From the NCBI GenBank assembly GCA_024693925.1, contig JAILKH010000045.1, positions 1-51,555 of the forward strand: a stretch of 51,555 nucleotides of DNA. The letters are read 5' to 3'. A program made the position numbers and the translations under genes. Of this stretch, positions 16,398 to 27,026 are shown piece after piece. This DNA is from Lachnospiraceae bacterium. Its GTDB lineage: Bacteria > Bacillota > Clostridia > Lachnospirales > Lachnospiraceae. A model generated the notes under the pieces. The model was not told the origin of the DNA, ran no database searches, and saw only the letters and a list, made by a program, of their open reading frames with translations. Positions within the stretch are counted from its first letter, which is position 1, and each line of letters begins with the position of its first letter.

Positions 16398-18068
16398 CTA
16401 GAACAACCCGGTGATCCTTCCGTTTTCATCTACATCAATATTATATGCCGCAGGATTCTTAGACAATCCCGGCATAGTCATAATATTTCCCGTTACCGCC
16501 ACTATAAACCCGGCACCCGCAGAAACATATACATCTCTGACATTTATATTAAAATGCTTCGGTCTTCCCAGCAGATCCTTATTATCCGACAAGGAATACT
16601 GCGTTTTGGCAACACATACCGGTAATTCGGAAAAGCCAAGTTTTTCAAGTTCCTCTATCTGCTTAAGAGCTTTGGCGGAATACTCAACTTCATCCGCTCC
16701 GTATATTTTTTCTGCAATTGCCTGTAATTTTTCCCTGATGGAAAGCTCAAGACCATATATAGGAGTAAAATCACTTTTCTTTGTCTCAATGGTATCAAGC
16801 ACACATTGGGCAAGCTCCTTACCACCTTCTCCTCCAAATTCCCATACTCTGGAAACAGCACATTCACAATCTAAAGCTTTACAAAAATTCTTAACAAAAT
16901 TAATTTCTTCCTCCGTATCGGAAACAAAAGAATTAAGAGTAACTACAACAGGAACCTTAAACTGCTTTATATTTTCAATATGTTTCTCAAGATTTACTAT
17001 ACCACTCTTAAGAGCTTCCATATTCTCCTTAGACAGGTCTTCCTTCTTAACTCCGCCATTATATTTAAGCGCCCTGACAGTAGCTACGATAACGGCAACA
17101 TCAGGTTTAAGTCCCGCAAGTCGGCATTTAATATCAAAGAACTTCTCGGCCCCAAGATCTGCCCCGAAACCGGCTTCGGTAATAACATAATCCGCCATCT
17201 TAAGTCCGGCCTTTGTAGCGATTACACTGTTGCATCCATGCGCTATATTTGCAAAAGGACCCCCATGGATAAGAGCCGGTGTATGTTCAAGCGTTTGAAT
17301 AAGATTCGGCTTTACTGCATCCTTTAACAATGCTGTCATAGCACCTACCGCACGGATATCCCCTGCTGTTACGGGATTTCCGTCCAGATCATATGCAACA
17401 ACTATCTTAGACAATCTGTATTTAAGATCCTTAAGGTCCTCGGCCAGACATAATATAGCCATGATCTCAGAGGCTACGGTAATAACGAAATGATCCTCAC
17501 GAACAAAACCATCAGTTTTTTCCCCAAGTCCGACAACAATATTTCTTAAAGCTCTGTCATTGATATCCACACAGCGCTTCCATACAACATTTCTTGTATC
17601 AATTCTTTTTTCATTTCCCTGGTGAATATGATTATCAAGCATTGCCGCAAGCAGATTATTGGCCGCAGTTACGGCATGAAAATCACCGGTAAAATGAAGA
17701 TTAAGCTCCTCCATGGGAACGACCTGGGAATACCCGCCTCCCGCAGCACCTCCTTTAATTCCAAAACACGGACCTAAAGAAGGTTCACGAAGTGCAAGTA
17801 TGGCTTTCTTCCCTAGCTTATCAAAAGCCTGGGCCAGACCGATGCTTGTTGTAGTCTTACCCTCTCCGGCAGGAGTAGGATTAATTGCCGTTACAAGTAT
17901 AAGCTTTCCGTCTTTTTTATCCTTTAATCCCTGCAAATATTCATTACTTAATTTTGCCTTGTATTTACCATACAATTCAAGGTCATCTTCCGATATATCA
18001 AGTTTCCCGGCAATATCTTTAATTGGCAGAAGTTTCGCCTCCTGTGCGATTTCGATATCAGACTTCAT
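16398..18068 (-). CDS. fhs: Formate-tetrahydrofolate ligase
   Basis: Fhs makes 10-formyl-THF from formate, THF and ATP, the entry step of the methyl branch used by many anaerobes for purine and amino acid synthesis. The 556-aa product has the ATP-binding loop [13 protein letters not shown] at about residues 65-77, the [19 protein letters not shown] stretch and the C-terminal [15 protein letters not shown] motif. Length is standard. The start has AAGGAG 7 nt upstream. It lies 45 nt downstream of ftsK with no visible terminator between. No CO dehydrogenase/acetyl-CoA synthase genes are seen here, so acetogenesis cannot be inferred. Confidence 0.98.
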   Translation of the reverse strand: MKSDIEIAQEAKLLPIKDIAGKLDISEDDLELYGKYKAKLSNEYLQGLKDKKDGKLILVTAINPTPAGEGKTTTSIGLAQAFDKLGKKAILALREPSLGPCFGIKGGAAGGGYSQVVPMEELNLHFTGDFHAVTAANNLLAAMLDNHIHQGNEKRIDTRNVVWKRCVDINDRALRNIVVGLGEKTDGFVREDHFVITVASEIMAILCLAEDLKDLKYRLSKIVVAYDLDGNPVTAGDIRAVGAMTALLKDAVKPNLIQTLEHTPALIHGGPFANIAHGCNSVIATKAGLKMADYVITEAGFGADLGAEKFFDIKCRLAGLKPDVAVIVATVRALKYNGGVKKEDLSKENMEALKSGIVNLEKHIENIKQFKVPVVVTLNSFVSDTEEEINFVKNFCKALDCECAVSRVWEFGGEGGKELAQCVLDTIETKKSDFTPIYGLELSIREKLQAIAEKIYGADEVEYSAKALKQIEELEKLGFSELPVCVAKTQYSLSDNKDLLGRPKHFNINVRDVYVSAGAGFIVAVTGNIMTMPGLSKNPAAYNIDVDENGRITGLF

Positions 18069-18113
18069 ACAGTTTCTCCTTAATATCTGGTAATAAAATA
18101 AATATTTAAGACC

Positions 18114-21100
18114 TTAAATATAATCTTCTATATACTGTTCCAGTTGCTCCATACTCATTAAAACCTTACGCGGCTTGGTGCCTTCCTCCTCACCGACAAC
18201 TCCGGCTTCGGCCAATTGATCCATTATCCTTGCCGCTCTGTTAAAGCCTATCTTGAAAAGTCTCTGAAGCATACCGATGGATGCCTTATTCTTATCTATT
18301 ATTGCTTTTGCTGCCTCTACAAAAAGCTCATCATTTCCGTTTGCGGCAACCGAAGAACCTCCGCCGGCCTCAGAGGGAGCACCCGTTCCCGAAGAAGCAT
18401 TTTTTATCTTTTGTGCGATTTCCTCATCATAACCGTCACCGCCTGTATGCTCTTTAAGAAAATCAACGACATCGGATACTTCCTGATCCGAAACAAAAGG
18501 CCCCTGTACTCTTGCGGGTTTGGTATATCCCTGAGGATAGAATAACATATCCCCCTTACCCAGAAGTTTCTCAGCACCCACCATATCAAGTATGGTTCTT
18601 GAATCCACACTGCTGGAAACACTGAAAGCAATACGGCTGGGCATATTTGCCTTAATAAGACCCGTAACAACATCCACGGAAGGTCTCTGGGTGGCTATTA
18701 CCAGATGTATCCCCGCTGCTCTTGCTTTCTGTGCAATACGACAAATGGATTCTTCAACCTCCTTGGACGCAACCATCATAAGATCCGCCAACTCATCGAC
18801 AATTATAACTATGCGGGGCAAAACCTTATATTTATCTTCCTCGGGAAGATTTGACATGGACTTAACCTTCTTATTATATCCGTTAAGATCCCTTACTCCG
18901 AACTCCGCAAACTTATTATATCTGTCATCCATCTCCACAACACCCCATTTAAGAGCTTCTGCTGCCTGTTTGGGGTCTGTAACAACCGGTACCATCAAAT
19001 GCGGTATTCCATTATAAACACTTAACTCAACCACTTTAGGATCAACCATAATAAGCTTAACCTCATCCGGTCTTGCTTTATATAAAATACTCATTATCAA
19101 AGTATTGATACAAACGGATTTACCTGAGCCGGTGGCTCCTGCTATTAAAAGATGGGGCATTTTACCTATATCCGCAACCACCGTTTCGCCGCTTAAGCCT
19201 TTGCCCACCGCAAAGCTCAGCTTACTCTCCGATTCCCTGAACTCTTTACTTTCTATAAGATCTCTGAACATAACAGCAGAAATCTCTTCATTTGGAAGTT
19301 CAATTCCGATAAGCGACTTTCCGGGTATCGGTGCTTCAATCCTTACATTTTTTGCCGCCATACTAAGCATTATATCATCACTGAGATTCAAAACCTTACT
19401 TACCTTAACTCCTGTATCCGGTTTCATTTCGAATCTTGTTATCGCAGGCCCCTGGGTATACCCCTGCATGGTTACACCGACTCCGAATTCCTTTAAGGTT
19501 TCCTGAAGTCTTATTGCCTTATTATCAAGTAAGAGCTTAGAATCTCCCTGACTGTCTTTTTTACCTGCCTTAAGCATGCTGACAGGAGGAAATCTGAATT
19601 CTCTGACCGCTTTTTTATTCTTATCTCCGTTGCCTGCATTTACTTTGGTTACTCTGTTTTTTTCGGGATCATTATATACAGATTCATCAATGGATACAGA
19701 GGGCATCTCATAAGCCTCTACAGTTGTATCACTATAACCAAACTCCTGCTTCCCTGATATTTTTTCTTCTTTTATATCTTCGTTATATAAAGACCCTTCC
19801 CTGATCTTCTCTTCACCTTCCGGCTGCGAATATATTCTTTCCTGAATATAATCACCATTTAATCCGTTATTAATTAATGAACGATCATAATCTCTTTCAT
19901 CACTTAAATGAACCGTTTCATTTATTATGGCGCTTTCAAGCTCGGAGGTATTATATGACTTAACCGGAGTATCAGCCCTTAATTCTCTTACCTGCGAATC
20001 CTTCCTATATATTTCGCTGCCGTCTGTATCTACCGAGATCAAATGTTCATTTTTAACATGTTCATATTCAAGATGATTTACATTTACAGGTTCGTTATAA
20101 TGTAATTCTTTAATATCACTGTCATAAATCTTTACAGATAAACTGTCTTCCTGTACCGAAACATTATGAACTGCCTTATGTGTCTCATCCGGATTATCAT
20201 AAATTATTTCATGCATATCCTCTTTAGAAGATAAATGATCATTTTCATTTATATTATCTTCTTTCTTTAATGTGGTATCCATCATAACACCGGACACCTT
20301 TTTATCCACTCTTAAAAGATTTTCTTCTCTTTGTCTTAAGTTCTCCTCACGAACCTTCTCCGCTTCGAGCTTTCTTTTAAGCCGTTCCTCTTCCTTAATC
20401 CTTAAACGCTCGTTGCGTTCCTCTACCTTTTGTTTCCTTATAAGTTCCTCTTCAATCCTTCTTGCTTCTTTCTCTTCATTACGAAGCCGTCTTTGTTCTT
20501 CTTTAAGAGGTCTTTCATTTTCCCTTCTTTCTCTTAACCTCTCTATATCATTTCTTGCGTTATCATACAAGGTAAGACTTCCGTTTCTGACTCCTGCCAG
20601 AAAAGATCTTTCGGTTATCAGAATTCCGGAAATGATCAATAAAACAATAAGGATTATATATGTTCCGATAGTCCCAATGCCCTTTGTCAGAACACTGCTC
20701 AGAGCACCGCCTATTATGCCCCCGCCTCTTTTAACTCCGGAACATACCGTATAATAATCAGTAATTCTGTTAATAACTCCGTTCTTTGGTGGAAACAACA
20801 TTTGAGCAAGGGCACATAAAACTATAAGAAGTACGACCCCCGCCCATATTTTAACTGTAGTTATGGTAAGTCCCTTATTGGATACATAAAAAAATGCAGC
20901 CATTACCAATGCTATCGGAACAAGAAATGATACGATCCCAAATAAACCATATAATACACCGCTAATGAAATCCCCAAGACTTCCTACTATTCCAAGATTA
21001 CTCAAAAGCAGCAATGCCGAAAACGCGATTATCACAATCAATGAAATTTCATTGATCAATCCCTCATCTGCCTTATTTCCGGTTGCAGATGCCCGACTTT

Positions 21101-21218
21101 TTACATTTCTTTTGGAAGTACTCCCGTTTGAAATCCTTTTTCTTGTCCCGGATGTGGTTTTTCTGCCACTGTTCCTTGAAGATGAATTATTTTTTCTCTT
21201 TGTTGACCCCGTTGACAT
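18114..21218 (-). CDS. ftsK: FtsK/SpoIIIE DNA translocase with long coiled-coil linker
   Basis: This 1034-aa membrane-anchored DNA pump is of the type that clears chromosome from the division septum. Residues 1-50 are Ser/Arg/Lys-rich; membrane segments lie near 56-78, 84-112, 122-143 and 182-202. Residues about 222-307 are a continuous Arg/Glu-rich coiled coil, and residues about 310-590 a low-complexity acidic linker. The motor carries Walker A GATGSGKS near residue 695, Walker [11 protein letters not shown] and IATQRPS. The C-terminal gamma winged helix, which reads polar DNA motifs, is present. Family members are typically about 750-850 aa, so the linker accounts for the extra length. Whether this copy is the vegetative FtsK/SftA-type or sporulation SpoIIIE is not decidable here. 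Confidence 0.95.
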   Translation of the reverse strand: MSTGSTKRKNNSSSRNSGRKTTSGTRKRISNGSTSKRNVKSRASATGNKADEGLINEISLIVIIAFSALLLLSNLGIVGSLGDFISGVLYGLFGIVSFLVPIALVMAAFFYVSNKGLTITTVKIWAGVVLLIVLCALAQMLFPPKNGVINRITDYYTVCSGVKRGGGIIGGALSSVLTKGIGTIGTYIILIVLLIISGILITERSFLAGVRNGSLTLYDNARNDIERLRERRENERPLKEEQRRLRNEEKEARRIEEELIRKQKVEERNERLRIKEEERLKRKLEAEKVREENLRQREENLLRVDKKVSGVMMDTTLKKEDNINENDHLSSKEDMHEIIYDNPDETHKAVHNVSVQEDSLSVKIYDSDIKELHYNEPVNVNHLEYEHVKNEHLISVDTDGSEIYRKDSQVRELRADTPVKSYNTSELESAIINETVHLSDERDYDRSLINNGLNGDYIQERIYSQPEGEEKIREGSLYNEDIKEEKISGKQEFGYSDTTVEAYEMPSVSIDESVYNDPEKNRVTKVNAGNGDKNKKAVREFRFPPVSMLKAGKKDSQGDSKLLLDNKAIRLQETLKEFGVGVTMQGYTQGPAITRFEMKPDTGVKVSKVLNLSDDIMLSMAAKNVRIEAPIPGKSLIGIELPNEEISAVMFRDLIESKEFRESESKLSFAVGKGLSGETVVADIGKMPHLLIAGATGSGKSVCINTLIMSILYKARPDEVKLIMVDPKVVELSVYNGIPHLMVPVVTDPKQAAEALKWGVVEMDDRYNKFAEFGVRDLNGYNKKVKSMSNLPEEDKYKVLPRIVIIVDELADLMMVASKEVEESICRIAQKARAAGIHLVIATQRPSVDVVTGLIKANMPSRIAFSVSSSVDSRTILDMVGAEKLLGKGDMLFYPQGYTKPARVQGPFVSDQEVSDVVDFLKEHTGGDGYDEEIAQKIKNASSGTGAPSEAGGGSSVAANGNDELFVEAAKAIIDKNKASIGMLQRLFKIGFNRAARIMDQLAEAGVVGEEEGTKPRKVLMSMEQLEQYIEDYI

Positions 21219-21283
21219 TATTTACCTCTTTAAAACCCGTACACATAGCAACATCGTTACAAATTTAACAACCGCAACGAAAA

Positions 21284-21315
21284 TTTATACGAAATTCCCT
21301 CAAATTTCGTATAAA
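21284..21315 (-). terminator. Inverted repeat, probable terminator of uppP
   Basis: A perfect 13-bp stem (TTTATACGAAATT / AATTTCGTATAAA) has a 6-nt loop and is followed on the minus strand by TTTTCGTTG. It sits in the 116-nt gap between the uppP stop and the ftsK start. The stem is AT-rich, so an operator or promoter-proximal element for ftsK is an alternative. Confidence 0.55.
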
Positions 21316-21334
21316 CCCTAAAGCATTCAATATT

Positions 21335-22213
21335 TTAAAGCTTTACCAAAAAAACTATGATAGAAATGGCTCCTACCGCAAAACAGTATATCCAAAAAGG
21401 TTTAAAATTTCGTCTTACCGCAAACCCATTAACTATTCTTAATGCAAAATAACCTATAACAGCCGCCAGTATCATAGCAACAATACAGGCACCGGCAGAC
21501 ACTCCGGCCCCCTGCGCACCGGGAAGCTTAAACAACTCAAGTATAAGCGCACCGAGAATTGCCGGTAAAGACATTATAAAAGAGTACTTAACCGCAAATC
21601 TTCTGTCAAAACCGCAAAGTAAACATCCTGTGATGGTAGTGCCCGATCTTGATATTCCCGGAAGTACCGCAAAACCCTGTGCTATACCTACCAGCATGGC
21701 ATCTCCCAGATTTGCATCCTTCTGTTTTTTTGTTCCGTTTTCTATAAGATCGGAAATAAACAGTATCCCGCCCGTTCCAAGCAGACACAAACCTATAACC
21801 AGCAAATTACCTGAAAGTGTTTCGACAACATCATCCAGCAATATGCCCATTATTCCCGTAGGAATGGTAGACACTATAAGCATTACGACAAATTTTCTGT
21901 GCGGCGTACTGCATATAGGTCTGTATTCCATTTTGTTTATTGCAGAAATATTTTTAAAGAAAATACCGATATTGGCAAAAAAATCTATACATATTGCAAA
22001 AAAATCATTCAATATACGGAGTACATCTTTATAATAAACCGCACAAACCGCTACAAGCGTTGCTACATGAAGCAAAACATCAAACAATATTCCACCATCT
22101 GTTTCAACTCCGAAAATATTCTTTATCAAAGCCAAATGTCCCGAACTGCTTACAGGCAGAAACTCAGTTAAACCCTGAACTATTCCCATTAAAACCGCTT
22201 GAAAAAAAGACAT
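21335..22213 (-). CDS. uppP: Undecaprenyl-diphosphatase
   Basis: UppP (BacA) dephosphorylates undecaprenyl pyrophosphate to recycle the lipid carrier of cell-wall synthesis, acting in the membrane. The 292-aa polytopic protein has the two catalytic boxes: the N-terminal QGLTEFLPVSSSGHL (Glu and the SSSGH motif) and PGISRSGTT in the second half. Length is slightly above the usual 265-280. GGGAGG lies 6 nt before the ATG. Loss of this activity raises bacitracin sensitivity in characterised homologues. Confidence 0.97.
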   Translation of the reverse strand: MSFFQAVLMGIVQGLTEFLPVSSSGHLALIKNIFGVETDGGILFDVLLHVATLVAVCAVYYKDVLRILNDFFAICIDFFANIGIFFKNISAINKMEYRPICSTPHRKFVVMLIVSTIPTGIMGILLDDVVETLSGNLLVIGLCLLGTGGILFISDLIENGTKKQKDANLGDAMLVGIAQGFAVLPGISRSGTTITGCLLCGFDRRFAVKYSFIMSLPAILGALILELFKLPGAQGAGVSAGACIVAMILAAVIGYFALRIVNGFAVRRNFKPFWIYCFAVGAISIIVFLVKL

Positions 22214-22294
22214 AACAAACCTCCCACTTTTAACTTATACAATCCCCTTTTATCCCAAAGAGAAATACTATCACAAATTACAAAACATCGCAAA

Positions 22295-23164
22295 TCATTC
22301 CCTGTCCATATGTACATCCAGCTGATTATACGGTATTTCTATCCCATTCTCGTCAAAGCGCTTCTTTATATCCTCCAGTATCTGCCATCTTGAAGTCCAG
22401 TATTCGGATTTCTTAACATAAAATCTCATACCCATATCAATACTGCTGGAATTAAGTTCACTTACAAATATCAGCTTCTCTTTGTTATGCACAACAAAAC
22501 TCTCACTGTCAAGAAGATCTCTCAACACCTGCTTAACCTTATCAATATCGCTGTTATAAGAGACTCCTACTATTATCTCAAGTTTTCTGACATCATAAAA
22601 TGTAACATTGGTAACCGTTGTATTAGACATTACGCTGTTCGGAACGATTATTGATCTGTTATCCACCGTCATAAGCCTTGTATAAAACATCTCTATACCA
22701 TCTACCGTTCCCTCGGCATTGATACCCGATACCACCACATAATCCCCGACTCTGAAAGGTTTTGTCAAAAGTATGAGCATTCCACCGGCAAAATTCGATA
22801 ATGAACCCTGAAAAGCAAGACCGATAGTAAGACCGGCCGATCCGAGTACAGCAACTATTGAGGCTGTTTCAACTCCAAAATATCCTGCCAGTAAGCCTAT
22901 AAGCAAAACATACAAAATCACTTTTACCGTTGCATCGATAAAATTGATATTACTTTTATCTATAGAAGATTTTTCCAGTGATTTAACCACCAGTTTTCTT
23001 ATAAGCTTTATTGCATATTTCCCAATGAAAAATAAAATAATAACAATAACAACTTTAACGGCTGCATTCAAAGCTCCATCAAATAATTCACCGGTATATC
23101 GTTGAAATCTTGTAAATTCCTTTGTTACATCCTGTGCAACATCCTGAGCGACAACCTGTTGCAT
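22295..23164 (-). CDS. mscS: MscS-family small-conductance mechanosensitive channel
   Basis: This 289-aa channel opens under membrane tension to release solutes after osmotic downshock. Three hydrophobic segments fall at about residues 33-52, 78-100 and 105-130. The third is the pore helix with Gly/Ala packing (GSAGLTIGLAFQGSLSNFAGG), followed by the beta domain (FRVGDYVVVSGINAEGTVDGI) and an alpha/beta C-terminal domain. The N-terminal VAQDVAQDV helix is short, giving the simple three-TM form. Its ATG overlaps the glgB stop as TAATG, so translation is coupled to the branching enzyme, an unexpected pairing. Confidence 0.95.
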   Translation of the reverse strand: MQQVVAQDVAQDVTKEFTRFQRYTGELFDGALNAAVKVVIVIILFFIGKYAIKLIRKLVVKSLEKSSIDKSNINFIDATVKVILYVLLIGLLAGYFGVETASIVAVLGSAGLTIGLAFQGSLSNFAGGMLILLTKPFRVGDYVVVSGINAEGTVDGIEMFYTRLMTVDNRSIIVPNSVMSNTTVTNVTFYDVRKLEIIVGVSYNSDIDKVKQVLRDLLDSESFVVHNKEKLIFVSELNSSSIDMGMRFYVKKSEYWTSRWQILEDIKKRFDENGIEIPYNQLDVHMDRE

Positions 23165-25509
23165 TAATCTATCAAACCTCTTTCTTCCCTTATATATTTT
23201 TCTTCAAGCTCATGTCTTAAGGATTTTTTCCCTCCCTTATTATCATCACCTTTTCCCTTTGTTTTTTTTGCGGAATTCTTTTTTATATCAGCGGGTCCGT
23301 CATATCTGAATACGGATACCGCAAGAGGTCCCACACTTATCCTTATGGAATCATCTCTTCCGTCGCATTCATCTACCTTGGAAACCTTAACTCTTGGATT
23401 TACACATCCCGTACCGCCGTATTTTACATTATCGGAATTAAATATTTCCTTATATTTTCCGGCAAAAGGAACACCTATCTTATACTTCTCCCTGTTTATA
23501 TTTGCGAAATTACAAACCACCAGTAAAGTTTGGGATTCACATTTACGCAAAAATACGATTATACATTCATTTGCCGAAATATTATTGATCCATTCAAAAC
23601 CTTCTATTTCATTATCCCGTTCATACAAAGCAGGATTATTCTTATAAAAATCAAGCATTTCCTTAACATAAGCATTAAACTTCTTATGTTCGTCATACTG
23701 TAGCAGCTCCCACTGTACACTTCTTTCTTCGGACCATTCATCCCACTCCCCGATATCCTGTCCCATAAAAGTCAGAATCTTTCCCGGATGAGTCATCATA
23801 TAACCGTATGCGGCACGAAGATTGGCAAACTTATCCTTATTCGATCCCGGCATTTTGGAGAGCATGGAAGCCTTCCCATGAACAACCTCATCATGTGAAA
23901 ATACCAGAATAAACCTTTCCGAATATGCATATATCATTGAAAATGTAAGTTCCGTATAATGACCTGTCCTGAACAAAGGGTCATACCGCATAAACTCGGT
24001 AAAATCATTCATCCAGCCCATATTCCACTTGTAATCAAAGCCCAGACCATCATCATCCAGGGAAGCCGAAACTCTGGGCCATGCCGTAGATTCTTCCGCT
24101 ATGACGATGGCACCATCATCCATTTTGGAATGAATGGAATTAAAATGCTTAAGAAACTCCACTGCTTCTAGATTCTCATTCCCACCGTATATATTGGCTA
24201 CCCATTGTCCGTCCTGTTTTCCGTAATCCAGGTAAAGCATGGAAGCAACCGCATCCATTCTGATACCGTCCGCATGATACTCTTTTATCCAATATAAAGC
24301 ATTAGCCAACAGATAATTACTTACCTGTGGTCTTCCGTAATTATATATTGAAGTCTTCCAATGAGGATGATAACCCTGTCTGGGATCAAGATGTTCATAC
24401 AGACAGGTACCGTCAAACTCGGAAAGTCCATGATCATCCTTGGGAAAATGAGCCGGAACCCAATCCAGAATAACGCCGATACCCTTATTATGCATATAAT
24501 CCATAAAGTACATAAAATCTTCGGGTTCTCCGTATCTGCTTGTAGGTGCATAATAGCCGATGATCTGATATCCCCAGGAAGCATCCAGGGGATGTTCCAT
24601 TACAGGCATTACCTCTATATGGGTATAACCCATTTTTAACACATAATCCGCAATACGCGGAGCAAGCTCTCTGTAATTATAGAACTCTCTTCCGTCCTCG
24701 GGTTTCATAAAAGACCCCAGATGAACTTCGTATATACTTAAAGGTTTATCTTTTCCCTGATATTCTTTTCTTCCGTCCATCCATTTTTTATCGGTCCACT
24801 CATATCCTGAAATATCCCTTACTATAGAAGCCGTTGCCGGGCGAAGCTCTGCACCAAAGCCGTATGGATCCGATTTAAATTTTATGATATCACCCTTTAA
24901 CTTAAGTTCATATTTATAAACAGCACCTTCTTTAAGACCGGGGATGAAGATTTCAAATATCCCTCCATCTTTAAGTCTTCTCATCTGATGTCTTCTTCCG
25001 TCCCAATTATTAAAATCACCTACAACACTTACCCTCAGTGCATTAGGCGCCCACACTGCAAAAGATACTCCCTTTACACCGTCGATCTTCCTTATCTGTG
25101 CTCCCATAACCTTATATGCCTCATAATGTATTCCGGCATTCAACCTGGCTATATCCTTATCCGTAAGGACCGGGGCAAATCTGTAAGGATCCTGAAGCTC
25201 ATAGGATTCACCTTCACTGTTATATATCTTGAAATAATAACTGTACCTGATTTTAGTAAGACTGCGGACAAGCACTGCGTAGAAACCGGTTTCATCCATT
25301 AATTCCATGGTGTATTCTTTAAAAGTATCCCCCGTTTTTACCACAGCAATTACCTTATCTATATCTTCCTCTCCGGGAAAATAAGCTTGTATGAGAATTC
25401 CGCCGGAAACATAATGTCCGCCAAGAAAGCTGTGGGGATCATCCTCTTCCGAATAAACAAGCCCCTCTATTCTTGCCCAATCCATCATCTTATACAGTTT
25501 TTTATCCAT
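23164..25509 (-). CDS. glgB: 1,4-alpha-glucan branching enzyme
   Basis: GlgB introduces alpha-1,6 branches into glycogen-type glucan. The 781-aa product has two N-terminal beta-sandwich modules (one with DPHSFLGGHY, the second a CBM48 with SFAVWAPNA and VVGDFNNWDG) before a GH13 barrel. Active-site residues are intact: nucleophile Asp in DGIRMDAVASM, acid/base Glu in IVIAEESTAWP, and FSHDEVVHG. The last about 45 residues are a Lys-rich extension beyond the usual C-terminal beta domain. ATG 25509 has AGGAG 10 nt upstream and is preferred to the longer start at 25533. It is the intact counterpart of the degenerate GH13 protein at 41-43 kb. Confidence 0.97.
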   Translation of the reverse strand: MDKKLYKMMDWARIEGLVYSEEDDPHSFLGGHYVSGGILIQAYFPGEEDIDKVIAVVKTGDTFKEYTMELMDETGFYAVLVRSLTKIRYSYYFKIYNSEGESYELQDPYRFAPVLTDKDIARLNAGIHYEAYKVMGAQIRKIDGVKGVSFAVWAPNALRVSVVGDFNNWDGRRHQMRRLKDGGIFEIFIPGLKEGAVYKYELKLKGDIIKFKSDPYGFGAELRPATASIVRDISGYEWTDKKWMDGRKEYQGKDKPLSIYEVHLGSFMKPEDGREFYNYRELAPRIADYVLKMGYTHIEVMPVMEHPLDASWGYQIIGYYAPTSRYGEPEDFMYFMDYMHNKGIGVILDWVPAHFPKDDHGLSEFDGTCLYEHLDPRQGYHPHWKTSIYNYGRPQVSNYLLANALYWIKEYHADGIRMDAVASMLYLDYGKQDGQWVANIYGGNENLEAVEFLKHFNSIHSKMDDGAIVIAEESTAWPRVSASLDDDGLGFDYKWNMGWMNDFTEFMRYDPLFRTGHYTELTFSMIYAYSERFILVFSHDEVVHGKASMLSKMPGSNKDKFANLRAAYGYMMTHPGKILTFMGQDIGEWDEWSEERSVQWELLQYDEHKKFNAYVKEMLDFYKNNPALYERDNEIEGFEWINNISANECIIVFLRKCESQTLLVVCNFANINREKYKIGVPFAGKYKEIFNSDNVKYGGTGCVNPRVKVSKVDECDGRDDSIRISVGPLAVSVFRYDGPADIKKNSAKKTKGKGDDNKGGKKSLRHELEEKYIREERGLID

Positions 25510-25593
25510 AACAATTTCACTCCTGTACATCATATTTTCAGATCAAAAAAGATCTTCTCATATATTTATTATAAGGTTTTTATGATTGAAGCT

Positions 25594-26835
25594 TCATCTT
25601 TCTATTTCATGAATAAACAATCCGCTTCTTAATTTAGGTTCAAACCAGGTAGACTTAGGGGGCATAAGCAGACCCGCATCAGCAACCTCAAACAACTCAC
25701 CTATAGACGTGGGATACATTGCAAATGCGATCTTACAGTCAAGAGCGCATCTTCTCTCAAGTTCTTTAAGACCTCTTATTCCACCTACAAAATCTATTCT
25801 CTTGTCTGTCTTCGGATCATCAATCCCAAAAACAGGTTTTAATACATTATCCTGCAATACGGATACATCAAGACCGGCAACCGGATCCTCAACAAGATAT
25901 TTATCCGCAAACTTTAAAGAATACCACTTCCCTTGTGCATATACCGAAACCTCTCCTTTTCTGGCAGGCTTGTAAGGATCTGCACCCATTTCCTTCAATT
26001 CTCCCAATCCCGAAAGAAGCTCCATCACTTCTTCCATGCTGTGACCGTTAAGATCCTTGATCACACGGTTATAATCCATTATCATAAGCTGCTCATCCGG
26101 GAAAAGTACCGACAGAAAATAATTGAATTCCTCATTTCCCGAATAATCCTTATGTTCCTCTCTCCGCTTCAATCCAACCTTCACTGCGCTGGCACATCTG
26201 TGGTGTCCGTCTGCTATATATATTGAATCCATTGAAGCAAATGCTTTTTCGATCAACTCAATATCCTTGGGTGCATCGATCACCCATACCCTGTGTCCAA
26301 TGCCGTCCTCTGATACAAAATCATTAACTGCCTTATTTGATTTAACTTTATCAACTATGGAATTTATATCTTCATTTGCACGATATGCCAAAAAAATAGG
26401 ACCGGTCTGGGCACTTAGTGAATCCACATGTCTTATCCTGTCAACCTCTTTGTCCGCCCGGGTGTTTTCATGTTTTTTTATGACTTTATTAATATAATCA
26501 TCTATGGATGCACAGGCTACGATTCCGGTTTGTGCACGTCCGTCCATGGTTAATTCATAAATATAATAACAGGCTTTATCATCTTTAACAAAATCTCCTT
26601 CATCAAGCATATTCCTGAATAACTCATTGGCTTTTTTATACACCCTGTCATCATATGTATCCACCGAATCATCAAAACCTGTTTCCGCTCTGTCTATCCT
26701 CAAAAAAGATTTATCATTACCTTTAACGGCTACAACTGCCTCTGCCCGGTTATATACATCATAGGGCAATGCCGCGATCTTATCTTCCAGACCCTTAGCA
26801 GGTCTTATTGCATTAAATGGTTTTATAACTGCCAT
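25594..26835 (-). CDS. DUF1015 (COG4198) family protein
   Basis: This 413-aa cytoplasmic protein belongs to DUF1015, whose function is not established. ATG 26835 is preceded by GGAGG and starts the conserved MAVIKPFNAIRPAKG. Other conserved blocks are LPYDVY (residues 23-28), KHENTR (121-126) and IADGHHRCASA, with DGHHR at 209-213. The DGHHR block resembles the catalytic D-G-x-H-R motif of ParB-like free-serine kinases (SerK/SbnI), and DUF1015 genes often lie near serA and serC, as here. A role in serine or phosphoserine metabolism is therefore suggested but inferred. It has its own promoter (26907-26935). Confidence 0.88.
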   Translation of the reverse strand: MAVIKPFNAIRPAKGLEDKIAALPYDVYNRAEAVVAVKGNDKSFLRIDRAETGFDDSVDTYDDRVYKKANELFRNMLDEGDFVKDDKACYYIYELTMDGRAQTGIVACASIDDYINKVIKKHENTRADKEVDRIRHVDSLSAQTGPIFLAYRANEDINSIVDKVKSNKAVNDFVSEDGIGHRVWVIDAPKDIELIEKAFASMDSIYIADGHHRCASAVKVGLKRREEHKDYSGNEEFNYFLSVLFPDEQLMIMDYNRVIKDLNGHSMEEVMELLSGLGELKEMGADPYKPARKGEVSVYAQGKWYSLKFADKYLVEDPVAGLDVSVLQDNVLKPVFGIDDPKTDKRIDFVGGIRGLKELERRCALDCKIAFAMYPTSIGELFEVADAGLLMPPKSTWFEPKLRSGLFIHEIER

Positions 26836-26906
26836 ATATACCTCCACCCCGGATAATGATATGTATCCGAAAATATACTTTACCGATTTCTCGACATACA
26901 CTAAAT

Positions 26907-26935
26907 ATTGTATCAGAAAACTCACATAATAACAA
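26907..26935 (-). promoter_or_regulatory. Candidate sigma-A promoter for the DUF1015 gene
   Basis: On the minus strand TTGTTA (26930-26935) and TACAAT (26907-26912) are 17 nt apart, and TG stands one base before the -10, giving an extended -10. The start codon lies about 72 nt downstream. It is divergent from the promoter of the small gene at 27027. Confidence 0.6.
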
Positions 26936-26958
26936 TATTTTTCCAAATATGAAACTAT

Positions 26959-26989
26959 TTGTCTTTTACGTTTAATTATCTGCTATAAT
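26959..26989 (+). promoter_or_regulatory. Candidate extended -10 promoter for the 86-aa gene
   Basis: TGCTATAAT (26981-26989) is a consensus extended -10. The best -35 match, TTGTCT at 26959-26964, has a long 19-nt spacer, so the extended -10 probably does most of the work. The start codon is 38 nt downstream. Confidence 0.6.
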
Positions 26990-27026
26990 AGTAATAACGA
27001 ACAACATATAAAGAAAGGGTACGATC

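Noticed and set aside
16411-17190. A 259-codon plus-strand open frame
   Set aside because: It lies antisense to the intact fhs gene, has no promoter or ribosome site, and its translation is low-complexity Ser/Thr/Leu typical of a shadow frame.
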